DNA of 64,000 bases from PGYR01 sp041675005 (GTDB lineage Bacteria; Bacteroidota; Ignavibacteria; Kapaibacteriales; UBA2268): the NCBI GenBank assembly GCA_041675005.1, contig JBAYUQ010000008.1:1-64000 (forward strand), in the 5' to 3' direction. This document shows, piece after piece, positions 38,039-46,450 of the stretch. Every line of letters begins with the position of its first letter. The first letter of the stretch is position 1. The notes under the pieces were generated by a model. It was not told the DNA's origin. It did not search any database and saw only the letters and a program-made list of their open reading frames with translations. The position numbers and the translations under genes were made by a program.

Positions 38039-38728
38039 ATGAGAAAAGTAATACCAATAATAATTGCATTATGTATAACATCTGTAGCATTTAGTCAACC
38101 AAAATTTGAGTTTGTTGGCAGCTCTGAGAAAGATTGGGGGAAAGTAATGCAAAAAGAGGGCCCTCTAAAAACTACTATCAAAATTAAAAATACTGGCAAT
38201 AAACTATTAGAAATATATGGTGTTAAACCGGGTTGTGGTTGTACAACTGCACCTATCGACAAAAAGCTATTAGGCCCAGGTGACGTAGCAACTGTTAAAG
38301 TGGTACTGAAAATAGAAAAGGATAATGGCCCTATTACCAAAGGAATAGAGTTCACTACAAACGACCCCGAAAATGATAGAATAGACTATCTACTAAAAGC
38401 TAACGTGAAAATCCCAATAGAGCTATTCCCTAAATTTATGAATATGGGAGCAGTAAATCTGAATACTGAAATGACAGCTAGAATAGTAATTTCTAATCAT
38501 ACAGAAAAGGACATAACAGTAACAAACGTATCCGTTACCGATTCAAGACTAAAGACGAATTTCAAAAAAGGTTTTGTCCTGAAAGCTGGCTCACATAACT
38601 CAGTAGAAGGTATTTTGAAAAGTGGTGAGGAAGGTGTTGTAGATGCAAAAATAGTTCTAATAACTAATAGCAAAAGATATCCTTTGGTAGAAATTCCTGT
38701 AAGAGGCGTTGTAGGGAAACCAGAATAG
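38039..38728 (+). CDS. Exported DUF1573 protein
   Basis: 229 residues from ATG 38039 (the TTG at 38033 is only two codons upstream). Signal peptide KVIPIIIALCITSVAFS. DUF1573 signature: FKFKNTGN-type stretch (IKIKNTGNKLLEIYGVKPGCGCTTA) with the paired Cys, shown here as VKPGCGCTTA. An Ig-like second half ends GIEFTTNDPENDRI and further beta strands. The domain is common in Bacteroidota secreted proteins and has no proven function. It is a single gene with a strong terminator at 38760-38788. Confidence 0.85.
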   Translation: MRKVIPIIIALCITSVAFSQPKFEFVGSSEKDWGKVMQKEGPLKTTIKIKNTGNKLLEIYGVKPGCGCTTAPIDKKLLGPGDVATVKVVLKIEKDNGPITKGIEFTTNDPENDRIDYLLKANVKIPIELFPKFMNMGAVNLNTEMTARIVISNHTEKDITVTNVSVTDSRLKTNFKKGFVLKAGSHNSVEGILKSGEEGVVDAKIVLITNSKRYPLVEIPVRGVVGKPE

Positions 38729-38759
38729 AAATTAGAAATATAGATATGATGTGAAAATG

Positions 38760-38788
38760 AGACGTATGAGAATACGTCTTTTTTTTTA
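38760..38788 (+). terminator. Rho-independent terminator of the DUF1573 gene
   Basis: AGACGTAT (38760-38767), loop GAGA, ATACGTCT (38772-38779), then an uninterrupted T-run to 38788. Confidence 0.9.
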
Positions 38789-38907
38789 TATATTTTTTAA
38801 AATGCTTTTTGGTACATAGGGCAAGTGAGATAGAAGTGATAACGGACGAGAGACGACAAAAAATATCCTAATGGGTTATATAATAGTAGCCAATAATATT
38901 GCATAGA

Positions 38908-38932
38908 AAAGCTCCCGAAGGAGCTTTTTAAT
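38908..38932 (-). terminator. Terminator hairpin after the Ycf48-like T9SS gene
   Basis: AAAGCTCC (38908-38915), loop CGAA, GGAGCTTT (38920-38927): a perfect eight-pair stem 26 nt past the minus-strand stop at 38954. Both sides are A/T-flanked, so it may act in both directions. Confidence 0.7.
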
Positions 38933-38953
38933 ATTTATTTTGTGATGATTTCT

Positions 38954-40306
38954 CTACTCCACTACAAACTTTTGTCTTTCAGCTATTCCGTTCTTATAGC
39001 CGATTTGGATGAAGTATGTACCCGTAGTTAGATCATTATCAGGTTTATAGGTTAATGTTTGTTTATTATTTCCTATTATATTTAATGTATATGAACTTAC
39101 CTTTTTGCCTGTTATATCTATTATTGAAAGTTCGATTTGTCCTAAATAACGAGGTAAGAACTCTATATTTAGTGGTTTGTTAATTGATAGCGGATTTGGA
39201 TAAAGTTTGATGCTTGGTTCAGTATTGAACTTGCTCTCATCTTCCACGCTAAGTACTGGGTCAGACCATTTGTAAACCTTTCCAGTTCTTGCTACTGCTA
39301 GTATCTCCCCATTAGGTAAGTAAGCGTAATCATCAGGAGGATAATCGAATTCATCTATTTTATTATCTCTTACCCAACTAATTCCGCCATCGGTTGTTCT
39401 CCATAGTTTCGACCAACCTCGGGTAAATGCAATGCCGTTTTTATCATCTAAGAACTCCAAGTCCAATAATGGGAATTCGGGTGAATATATTGTATCCAAT
39501 ATACTTTGCCAAGTGTAACCTCCATCTGTTGAACGCTTAAATATATCAATATATTTACTAGAGTAAGGTGCTACTTGAATACCACCTACTGCATATACCT
39601 CGGTGCCAGATAATCCATGAAAAAAAAGAGTTTCAGAACGATCCTTAATCGTTGAAATTTCCCAAGTTCTGCCAGTATCTTTACTTATAGTAATAAAATA
39701 AACATTATCTTTATGATAGAAATCTACAAAATATATACCATTTGCAATTATAGTACTATCATTCAAAAAAGTAAAATAATTACAGGCCATTTTCCCTTTA
39801 CTCAAATCAAAATTATGCTCTAAGTTGAATTTGAAAGATTCCCAAGAACTACCATAATTTGAAGATAAAAAGATACTATCTCTCGACATTGTTATTACTT
39901 TGTTTTTGTAGCTAGATGCCTCAGTAAAAGAGCTAGAATTTCCAACCAAACTATCATATAACCACGTTTTTCCTGCGTCATCTGAATACCAATATCTAAA
40001 CCCGGCACACATTAGCAAAATATGATTAATGTCTTGGTGATGAAAAGAAGTTATCTCTCGAGAAAAACCAAAGAGATTAGTTTTTACAGTATCTTTGAAT
40101 ATTACTTCAAATGATTTACCTGAATTGGTAGATTTCTCGACATAAGGCGATGTTAGCCCAAAATTACCTCCTATCATTAAATCATTTTGATTTATAACCT
40201 GTATTTTAGAATTATCTAAATCTTTTGGTAAAGTCGATAAATAACTCCACTCACCACAAAAAAGTGGTGAGCAGAACATAAATGTTATGATTATTGTTTT
40301 TATCAT
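38954..40306 (-). CDS. Secreted Ycf48/BNR-repeat-like protein with T9SS sorting domain
   Basis: 450 residues. Signal peptide (TIIITFMFCSPLFC). Several beta-propeller repeats of the BNR/Ycf48 type carry SxDGGxTW-like boxes: STNSGKSFE, YSDDAGKTW, SKDTGRTWE, STDGGYTWQ and TTDGGISW. The C-terminal about 85 residues (LYPNPLSINKPLNIEF ... DITGKKVSSYTL ... TTGTYFIQIGY ... QKFVVE) form a good T9SS type A sorting domain. It is probably a surface or extracellular propeller of unknown ligand. A TTGACA on the minus strand lies about 39-44 bases upstream. Confidence 0.85.
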   Translation of the reverse strand: MIKTIIITFMFCSPLFCGEWSYLSTLPKDLDNSKIQVINQNDLMIGGNFGLTSPYVEKSTNSGKSFEVIFKDTVKTNLFGFSREITSFHHQDINHILLMCAGFRYWYSDDAGKTWLYDSLVGNSSSFTEASSYKNKVITMSRDSIFLSSNYGSSWESFKFNLEHNFDLSKGKMACNYFTFLNDSTIIANGIYFVDFYHKDNVYFITISKDTGRTWEISTIKDRSETLFFHGLSGTEVYAVGGIQVAPYSSKYIDIFKRSTDGGYTWQSILDTIYSPEFPLLDLEFLDDKNGIAFTRGWSKLWRTTDGGISWVRDNKIDEFDYPPDDYAYLPNGEILAVARTGKVYKWSDPVLSVEDESKFNTEPSIKLYPNPLSINKPLNIEFLPRYLGQIELSIIDITGKKVSSYTLNIIGNNKQTLTYKPDNDLTTGTYFIQIGYKNGIAERQKFVVE

Positions 40307-40339
40307 TTTTCTATATAAACCTTAATTATTCTTATATTT

Positions 40340-40422
40340 GTAGCTGTCAAATGGATTATCCACTAAACTTTTTGACGACTACAGGTCAGAGAAAACGAAT
40401 TTCGTTTTTTCTGGCTTTTTTT
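40340..40422 (+). ncRNA. Candidate small structured RNA ending in an orphan intrinsic terminator
   Basis: No plus-strand gene lies upstream, yet two consecutive hairpins are present. Hairpin 1: GTAG (40340-40343) pairs with CTAC (40379-40382) and GTCAAA (40346-40351) with TTTGAC (40371-40376); inside it, TGGA/TCCA (40352-40355/40359-40362) forms a small stem. Hairpin 2: 40385-40397 pairs with 40403-40415 around AATTT, thirteen pairs with two G-U, followed by seven T (40416-40422). A TATATTTG box sits at 40333-40340 and TATAAA at 40314-40319. The 5' end is not fixed. Confidence 0.4.
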
Positions 40423-40547
40423 ATAAAATCATTCAAATGCACCAATCTTTTTACCTTCTTCATTTTGGCTTTTATTTAAAAATTCATTTGTAATTCATTT
40501 ATTAAAATGTCTTACATATTTCATTTAGTACTATCTTTACCAAACTT

Positions 40548-40602
40548 AAAATAAAATAAAATAAAATAAAATAAAATAAAATAAAATAAAATAAAATAAA
40601 AT
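40548..40602. repeat. (AAAAT)11 pentanucleotide microsatellite
   Basis: Exactly 11 perfect tandem copies of AAAAT with no interruption, in the gap between the Ycf48-like gene and purL. It is more than 240 bases from either start or stop, so phase variation of a gene is not obvious. Confidence 0.97.
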
Positions 40603-40680
40603 CCAAATTTATTTTAAAAAACAAGCGATTTTTATCAACATTTTTATTGCCATTAATTAAAAGGGATACGGAGTCTCAAC

Positions 40681-40850
40681 ATTTCCCATACTATTCTTAG
40701 AGTCCGCCGAATTGCCGTTGGCTTTAGCCAACGGATATGAAATCAATCCCAATCCACTTGGACTTTAGTCCCATATTATACTGCCTCGCTGGGGCATTGG
40801 TTTTGGTGGGTTAGCACTTGGCTACAGATATTCCGCCCCGCTGGGGCTTT
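40681..40850. repeat. REP-like palindromic elements
   Basis: Four GC-richer palindromes lie in a row within AT-rich DNA: CCGTTGGC-TTTA-GCCAACGG (40715-40734), TGGAC-TTTA-GTCCCA near 40759-40774, GCCTC-GCT-GGGGC (40783-40795) and GCCCC-GCT-GGGGC (40835-40847). The last two are near-copies 52 bases apart. The wording GCCCCAGCGGGGC followed by a GATATTCTGTAGC-like stretch is typical of dispersed REP elements in Bacteroidota-type genomes, which are mobilised by RAYT transposases. No transposase is present here. Confidence 0.6.
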
Positions 40851-40925
40851 TAACAAATTACCTAACATTTACAAGAGTGACGACGCTCAGTGTAAACAAT
40901 ACGTCTCTAATGTCCATTTCAAGTC

Positions 40926-40956
40926 AAAAAAAAAGACGCATAAATTTATGCGTCTT
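40926..40956 (-). terminator. Rho-independent terminator of purL
   Basis: AAGACGCATAAA (40933-40944) and TTTATGCGTCTT (40945-40956) form a perfect 12-bp inverted repeat. The A-run from 40926 becomes the U-tract on the minus strand, 29 nt past the purL stop. Confidence 0.88.
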
Positions 40957-40984
40957 CTTAGAAATTCTCATTTAAAATGTAAAA

Positions 40985-43216
40985 CTATTTTGGGTTCATT
41001 ATACTTGGTAGAGCACCTTCGTAAGCTTCTAATAGCTTTTCTACTGGCTCGTTGATAGAATCGTTGATTATAAAATCATCTTCGATTACAGTTCCCATTT
41101 TCAGAAGACCAAGATTATACTCTACTGCTATTTCAGATATGCGAGTTGCTTGCTCTGGTGAAGCAGAGATGATAATACGTGAGTGAGATTCACCGAATAG
41201 AGATGCATTATCTCCATCTATAGTAACTTGACAGCCAAGTCCATCAGAAGACATTGCTTTTTCAGCAAGACAGATTGCAATACCACCTTCAGAAGTATCG
41301 TGAGCAGAGTTGATAACTCCTTCACCGATTAGCTCTAGGATAGCATCTATTAGGTTAGCTTCCTCGTCTATGTCGATATCTGGAGCATCGCCTACTACTT
41401 TATCAAATATAGTTTTTAAGTACTGGCTACCGCCTATTTCCTTTCTTTCTGAACCAAGTAAATAAATATCATCGCCTTCATATTTGAATTCAGATGACAT
41501 TATCTTAGTCAAATCATCAATCAGACCCAACATACCGATAGTCGGAGTTGGGTTAATAGCACTAGTTTTAGTTTCATTATGGAAAGATACATTACCGCCA
41601 GTAACTGGGGTTTCCAATCTACGACAAGCGTCTCCCATACCTTTGATAGATTCTGTGAATTGATAGTAAACTTCTGGGTCATAAGGATTACCGAAGTTCA
41701 GGCAATTTGTAATAGCTACAGGTCTTGCGCCAACACAAGCCACGTTACGAGCAGATTCGCAAACAGCACCCATCGCCCCTTTGTAAGGGTTCAGGTAAAC
41801 GTGTGTACTATTACAATCAGTTTTTACTGCTATACCTTTACCAGGTATTTCTTTTAATCTTAGTACTGCCGCATCGCCTTTGATGTTGACAGTATTTGTT
41901 CTTACTTGAGAGTCATATTGCTCATATACCCATCTTTTAGATGCTATAGTCGGATCAGTCAATAATTTATATAGAACTTCAGTTTGTGATAAATCTGTTT
42001 TCAAACTATCCAAATCGAAGTTTCTTGTTTCTTGCATATATTTTGGTTCTACAGCTTCACGAACGTAAACAGGAGCACCACCACCAAGTACAAGTGAATG
42101 TGCATCTAGTTCAGCCACTTTCTTACCCTGATAATTTAGGTTGATTCTGTTTTGGTCAGTTACTACTGCTACTTTCTTCATCGTTATATCCCATTTCGCA
42201 GCTATATCAATCGCTTCTTGTTCGCGACCTAATGCCACTACTGCTAACATACGTTCTTGCGATTCTGAAAGCATTATCTCGTAAGCACTCATATCAGTCT
42301 CACGAAGTGGAATATCGTCCAATTCTACATCCATACCCAAGCCATTAGTAGCACTCATCTCAGAAGTAGAGCAAGAAATACCAGCAGCACCCATATCTTG
42401 TACGCTGACGATTAATCCTTTGTCTATCATTTCTAGAGTTGCTTCTAATAATTTTTTCTCTTCGAAAGGATCACCAACTTGCACTGTAGGTCTCATATCT
42501 TCAGTATGCTCATCGAATTCACGAGAAGCAAGCAAAGAAGCACCGTGAATACCATCACGGCCAGTGCTACTACCAAAGATAAATACAGGATTGCCAACAC
42601 CTTGAGCCGCAGCAGAAGCAGTTTTACCAACTTCTACTATACCGACTGCCATAGCGTTAACTAATGGATTTCCTTTATAACTATTATCGAAATAAATCTC
42701 ACCACCAACTGTAGGTACACCAAAGCAATTACCATAATGGCTAATTCCTTTGACTACTCCACGTAGCAGGTATTTCGTTCTTTCATCATCTAATTTACCG
42801 AAACGAAGAGAGTTAAGAGCTGCTATTGGTCTAGCACCCATAGAGAAAATATCTCTTAGGATTCCACCAACACCAGTTGCTGCACCTTGGAATGGTTCGA
42901 TAGCTGAAGGGTGGTTATGACTTTCTATTTTGAAAGCTATACCATATCCATCGCCAATATCTATAAGTCCAGCATTTTCTTCGCCGGCTTCTACTAATAA
43001 ATTCTTACCAGAACGAGGTAAAGTTTTTAGTTGAAGTATAGAGTTTTTGTAAGAGCAATGTTCACTCCACATAACCGAATATACACCTAATTCAGTGTAT
43101 GTTGGCACTCTTCCTAGTACTTCTAATATTTTTTCGTACTCTGCTTCTGTAAGCCCAAGTTCTTTTGCGACGTTAACATTTACGTCTATTTCTGAATATA
43201 ATTCTTGATTGCTCAT
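40985..43216 (-). CDS. purL: Phosphoribosylformylglycinamidine synthase subunit PurL
   Basis: 743 residues, the small-PurL form that works with separate PurQ and PurS. Motifs: the N-terminal VYSVMWSEHCSYKNS with the active-site His, KIESHNHPSAIEPFQGAATGVGG-type ATP site (core ESHNHPSAIEP), GAAGISCSTSEM, and C-terminal HDTSEGGIA. It makes FGAM from FGAR, ATP and ammonia delivered by PurQ in purine synthesis. No purQ or purS gene is adjacent. The start ATG 43216 matches the usual N-terminus. Confidence 0.97.
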   Translation of the reverse strand: MSNQELYSEIDVNVNVAKELGLTEAEYEKILEVLGRVPTYTELGVYSVMWSEHCSYKNSILQLKTLPRSGKNLLVEAGEENAGLIDIGDGYGIAFKIESHNHPSAIEPFQGAATGVGGILRDIFSMGARPIAALNSLRFGKLDDERTKYLLRGVVKGISHYGNCFGVPTVGGEIYFDNSYKGNPLVNAMAVGIVEVGKTASAAAQGVGNPVFIFGSSTGRDGIHGASLLASREFDEHTEDMRPTVQVGDPFEEKKLLEATLEMIDKGLIVSVQDMGAAGISCSTSEMSATNGLGMDVELDDIPLRETDMSAYEIMLSESQERMLAVVALGREQEAIDIAAKWDITMKKVAVVTDQNRINLNYQGKKVAELDAHSLVLGGGAPVYVREAVEPKYMQETRNFDLDSLKTDLSQTEVLYKLLTDPTIASKRWVYEQYDSQVRTNTVNIKGDAAVLRLKEIPGKGIAVKTDCNSTHVYLNPYKGAMGAVCESARNVACVGARPVAITNCLNFGNPYDPEVYYQFTESIKGMGDACRRLETPVTGGNVSFHNETKTSAINPTPTIGMLGLIDDLTKIMSSEFKYEGDDIYLLGSERKEIGGSQYLKTIFDKVVGDAPDIDIDEEANLIDAILELIGEGVINSAHDTSEGGIAICLAEKAMSSDGLGCQVTIDGDNASLFGESHSRIIISASPEQATRISEIAVEYNLGLLKMGTVIEDDFIINDSINEPVEKLLEAYEGALPSIMNPK

Positions 43217-43306
43217 GAAATGCTTTTATATTTGGATGAAAGATAATTTTCAAATTTACAATTTTTATATAATTTTTACTACATAGATAATTTATAAGGC
43301 AACATT

Positions 43307-43777
43307 ATGATGCAATTAAATCCAGATGTAAAGTCAGTTTGGACTATTTATTACATAAGGCGAACTCTCTTCTTCATAGTTATAACACTAGCTTTAGACT
43401 ATTTCGCTTTATCTGAAATTCCAAAATGGCCCTTTTTTATAGGTTTTACACCATTGGTAGTTTTTTTCATTGGTTTAATCACTACTATCGTTATGCCTCG
43501 TTTGAAATACAAATATTGGTTTTTCGAATTGCGTGCCGATGAACTATATCTTAAACGTGGAGTGTTGACAAAAATTGACTCGACTGCACCTTATTGTAGA
43601 ATTCAGCATATAGACATCTCACAAAATGTGGTAGAAAGACTATTCCATTTATCGCGTTTGGTTATATATACAGCTGGTACTAAGGGAGCCGATTTGATTA
43701 TACCTGGTCTTCCCCACTACTACGCTCAGGAATTACAGACTAAATTGAAAGAATATACAGTAGAGGATGCTGTATGA
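43307..43777 (+). CDS. PH-domain (bPH2, DUF304) membrane protein, YdbS-like
   Basis: 156 residues. Two adjacent hydrophobic segments (about 20-35 and 41-63) are followed by a bacterial PH domain with the typical ELRADELYLKRGVLTKIDSTAPYCRIQHI, core YLKRGVL and RIQHIDISQN, and AGTKGADLIIPGL. The ATG at 43307 follows AAGGC. It overlaps the next gene by four bases (ATGA), the standard ydbS-ydbT pair. In Bacillus the pair contributes to resistance to certain bacteriocins; the role here is unknown. Confidence 0.85.
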   Translation: MMQLNPDVKSVWTIYYIRRTLFFIVITLALDYFALSEIPKWPFFIGFTPLVVFFIGLITTIVMPRLKYKYWFFELRADELYLKRGVLTKIDSTAPYCRIQHIDISQNVVERLFHLSRLVIYTAGTKGADLIIPGLPHYYAQELQTKLKEYTVEDAV

Positions 43778-45297
43778 GCCAAATGGCTGAACAAATATCA
43801 GAGAAACGGCTACACCCATTTACTTTACTTTACCGACTAATAGTTGCTTTGCCCAATGCGGCACTACCAATTATTTTTATTTTGTATAGTGGAGATAGAG
43901 GTGGCGATTGGGTCTATATATTTATCTCTTTGTTTTTGGGTTTCTTTATTCTACCCGGAATATTACTAAATTACTTCTACTTCGACTATACTATAACTGA
44001 TCAAGAAGTAGTAATCAGGTCTGGTGTGTTAAGTAAGAAAGAAAGACATATCAAAATAGATAGAATTCAGAATGTAACTATAACTCAAAATTTCCTTCAT
44101 AAGTTAATGCGGATTGCAAAAGTGCAATTGGAAACTGCGGGTGATGCAACTACCGAAGGCAATCTAGATAGTGTATCTATTGCAGATAGCGAAAGAATAA
44201 GAGAAATTATCCGTAATCATCAGCATGAGAAATCTACTACTGAAGTTAGTTCAGATGGAGTGGAAAAAGAAGCAAAACCAATTGAAAATGAAGAGGAGAA
44301 TGTCATATTCTCAATGAGTCTATGGGATACAATCAAATATGGTGCTGTGCGGTTCCGTCCAATTGTATTAGTAGCTTCAGCTTGGATTTTTTCTATGGTT
44401 TCGCAGTTCAACCCGAATTGGACAGATGAATTAGAAGTAATACTAGAATCTAATTACAAAGATTATATAAGGCAGCTCGATATTTTTATGTTGGTTGTTT
44501 ATGCAATTGCAGGCGTTTTACTAGTTCTTTTACTCTCATGGATTATTGATATATTACTTACTGTCAACACTTACTATAAATTCAAATTAGTTAGTGACAA
44601 AGGAAAACTGATGACTTCGCAAGGTTTATTCTCAAGTCAGAAAGGAGCAATCCCACTTAAAAAATTACAAATGATGGTAATTAAATCTAATCCAATAACT
44701 AGAAAATTGAACTTCTACAGATTAGATTTGCAAACAGCTGGCTTCGGTGGAGGTGATGGAACTAAGGCAAAATCAGAAACAGCTATACCATTCGCTAAGT
44801 TTACCCAAGTGAAAGAAATAATAAATAAGATTAGAAATGTCGAATTACCAGAAACATTCACAAAAGTAAGTCCTAAAACAATTAGAAGAGCTGTAGTAAA
44901 GTATCTAGTGTTCTCTATACCATTTGGTGTGGGATTGTATTTTGCTTTTGACAGCTTTTGGGTATTGTTAACATTGGTCCCTATTATTGGGTTTGGTGCG
45001 TTTATTAGATATCAATACCGTGGTTATCATGTTGAAGACAATCAGATAATAGTAAAACAAGGATTTTGGTTTCAGAAAATATCAATAATCCCAATAGAAA
45101 AGATACAGACTCTTCACAAGAGATCTTCGTATTTCCAAAGAAGATTGGGGTTAGCAACTGTAGAAATAGATACCGCAGCTACTGTATATGGTAGTGATGC
45201 TTCAATTATTGATATAGATAATAACGTTGCAACTGAGATTTTCGAAGAACTTAATAGATTATTCATAGAAGATAAAAATAAGGGTAAAGTCTTATAA
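43774..45297 (+). CDS. Triple PH-domain membrane protein, YdbT-like
   Basis: 507 residues with three bPH2 repeats separated by membrane pairs. The repeats are seen at VVIRSGVLSKKERHIKIDRIQNV, KLMTSQGLFSSQKGAIPLKKLQ and IIVKQGFWFQKISIIPIEKIQTL (cores: RSGVLSKKERH, SQGLFSSQKG, KQGFWFQK). Membrane pairs lie near 19-60, 195-250 and 370-400. Family YdbT/DUF304, partner of the upstream YdbS-like protein. The stop overlaps the start of the next gene by one base (TAATG). Confidence 0.85.
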   Translation: MSQMAEQISEKRLHPFTLLYRLIVALPNAALPIIFILYSGDRGGDWVYIFISLFLGFFILPGILLNYFYFDYTITDQEVVIRSGVLSKKERHIKIDRIQNVTITQNFLHKLMRIAKVQLETAGDATTEGNLDSVSIADSERIREIIRNHQHEKSTTEVSSDGVEKEAKPIENEEENVIFSMSLWDTIKYGAVRFRPIVLVASAWIFSMVSQFNPNWTDELEVILESNYKDYIRQLDIFMLVVYAIAGVLLVLLLSWIIDILLTVNTYYKFKLVSDKGKLMTSQGLFSSQKGAIPLKKLQMMVIKSNPITRKLNFYRLDLQTAGFGGGDGTKAKSETAIPFAKFTQVKEIINKIRNVELPETFTKVSPKTIRRAVVKYLVFSIPFGVGLYFAFDSFWVLLTLVPIIGFGAFIRYQYRGYHVEDNQIIVKQGFWFQKISIIPIEKIQTLHKRSSYFQRRLGLATVEIDTAATVYGSDASIIDIDNNVATEIFEELNRLFIEDKNKGKVL

Positions 45298-45911
45298 TGT
45301 ATGTTAATACAAATTCAATTAGATATCAGTTAATCTTTTATACAATGCTAATACATTTGGTTTTAGTTAGCACCCTTACTTCTGAAACTAAACAGATTGA
45401 TGAAGTTGACAAAGGTATATTGATTAATAGTGTTCTCCGAGTACCATTTCTAAGCGGTATGGTAAAGAGTTCGGATAATAAATTTGAATGTAACTTCTCA
45501 TTTGATCTACACGGATTTGATTGTAGTGCACCGGATTGTTATACTACAAACCTAAAATTTATTATTCCAATACTAAATCCACTAAACTTCCCTAATGAAA
45601 TTGATATAGAATATTCAGAATTGGGATGCGGAATAGATAGCATTGTAAGTAAGGTTCTTAATTTTAAACTTATTGAAGAGAATTCTAATTATTTAAACTA
45701 CTACTCTGTATTAGAATCTAGTTATCTATTCATTTTTAAGGAAGATAAGCACAAAGAATATGTTTATTACTTCCCAAATACGATGGGGGAAATATTAAAA
45801 ATTTCTGAATTAGATTCAATTATAAAAAATTATAATGATAACGTAAATTTAGTTCCGAATAGAATATCTAAAATTGTAACACTTGATTACGAAGATGTAA
45901 AAGTAGAATAA
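45297..45911 (+). CDS. Hypothetical exported or membrane-anchored protein
   Basis: 204 residues, not recognised. A hydrophobic segment (RYQLIFYTMLIHLVLVSTL, about 9-27) looks like an uncleaved signal or anchor. The remaining part has four Cys (ECNF, FDCS, PDCY, LGCG), suggesting disulfides outside the cytoplasm. ATG overlaps the ydbT-like stop by one base, so it belongs to the same operon. Its presence next to the YdbS/T pair is the only functional clue. Confidence 0.6.
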   Translation: MYVNTNSIRYQLIFYTMLIHLVLVSTLTSETKQIDEVDKGILINSVLRVPFLSGMVKSSDNKFECNFSFDLHGFDCSAPDCYTTNLKFIIPILNPLNFPNEIDIEYSELGCGIDSIVSKVLNFKLIEENSNYLNYYSVLESSYLFIFKEDKHKEYVYYFPNTMGEILKISELDSIIKNYNDNVNLVPNRISKIVTLDYEDVKVE

Positions 45912-45973
45912 TCTAATTCCTATTACCTTAAGTTGAATTGTAAAATAATATATAAAACTTAAATACAATTACC

Positions 45974-46450
45974 TTGGAAACATTCACTTTAGCACGCGTT
46001 ATACATATACTCTCCGTTGTCATTTGGATAGGTGGAGTCTCAATGGTTACAACTGTAATCATACCATCTATAAAGAAGTTAGACAGTAAAGATGACAAGA
46101 TTAACACATTCGAGAGAATAGAAGGTAGATTTGCTATTCAAGCTAAGATAACTACAGTACTTACCGCTTTTACTGGTTTCTATATGTTATATGAATTAGA
46201 TGCTTGGGATAGATATTTGGATTTGAGCTATTGGTGGATACACGCTATGACATTAGTTTGGCTAATTTTCACTGTTATCCTTTTCGTTTTAGAACCATAC
46301 TATCTTCATAAAATATTCAGAAAATATGCTTCAGAAAACCCAGATAAAGCTTTTAGGATAATACAAAGAGCTCATTGGGTATTGTTAACTATTAGCTTAG
46401 TAACGATATTCGGTAGTGTCGCAGGTGCACATGGATGGCTATTCTTCTAG
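45974..46450 (+). CDS. CopD/DUF2269-like four-helix membrane protein
   Basis: 158 residues from TTG 45974; no ATG occurs before the first conserved helix. Four membrane helices: TLARVIHILSVVIWIGGVSM, AKITTVLTAFTGFYML, WWIHAMTLVWLIFTVILF and WVLLTISLVTIFGSVAG. Conserved His in helices 1 and 3 and RAHW before helix 4 fit the CopD/YnhF-like cluster of small heme- or copper-associated membrane proteins; the function is unproven. The stop overlaps the convergent epimerase stop through CTAG (46447-46450). Confidence 0.65.
   Translation: METFTLARVIHILSVVIWIGGVSMVTTVIIPSIKKLDSKDDKINTFERIEGRFAIQAKITTVLTAFTGFYMLYELDAWDRYLDLSYWWIHAMTLVWLIFTVILFVLEPYYLHKIFRKYASENPDKAFRIIQRAHWVLLTISLVTIFGSVAGAHGWLFF

Larger units (their letters stand above)
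40423..40925. other. Gene-free stretch with microsatellite and REP-like palindromes
   Basis: No convincing ORF. Apart from the two repeat features listed separately, 40423-40547 and 40603-40680 are plain AT-rich DNA. 40848-40925 shows only a short ACGACGCTC element. Confidence 0.6.

Noticed and set aside
40548..40602. Possible CRISPR or phage att repeat
   Set aside because: Pure pentamer repeat without spacers; no cas or integrase gene nearby.
41579..41857. Plus-strand open frame in purL region
   Set aside because: Antisense shadow of a highly conserved purL segment.
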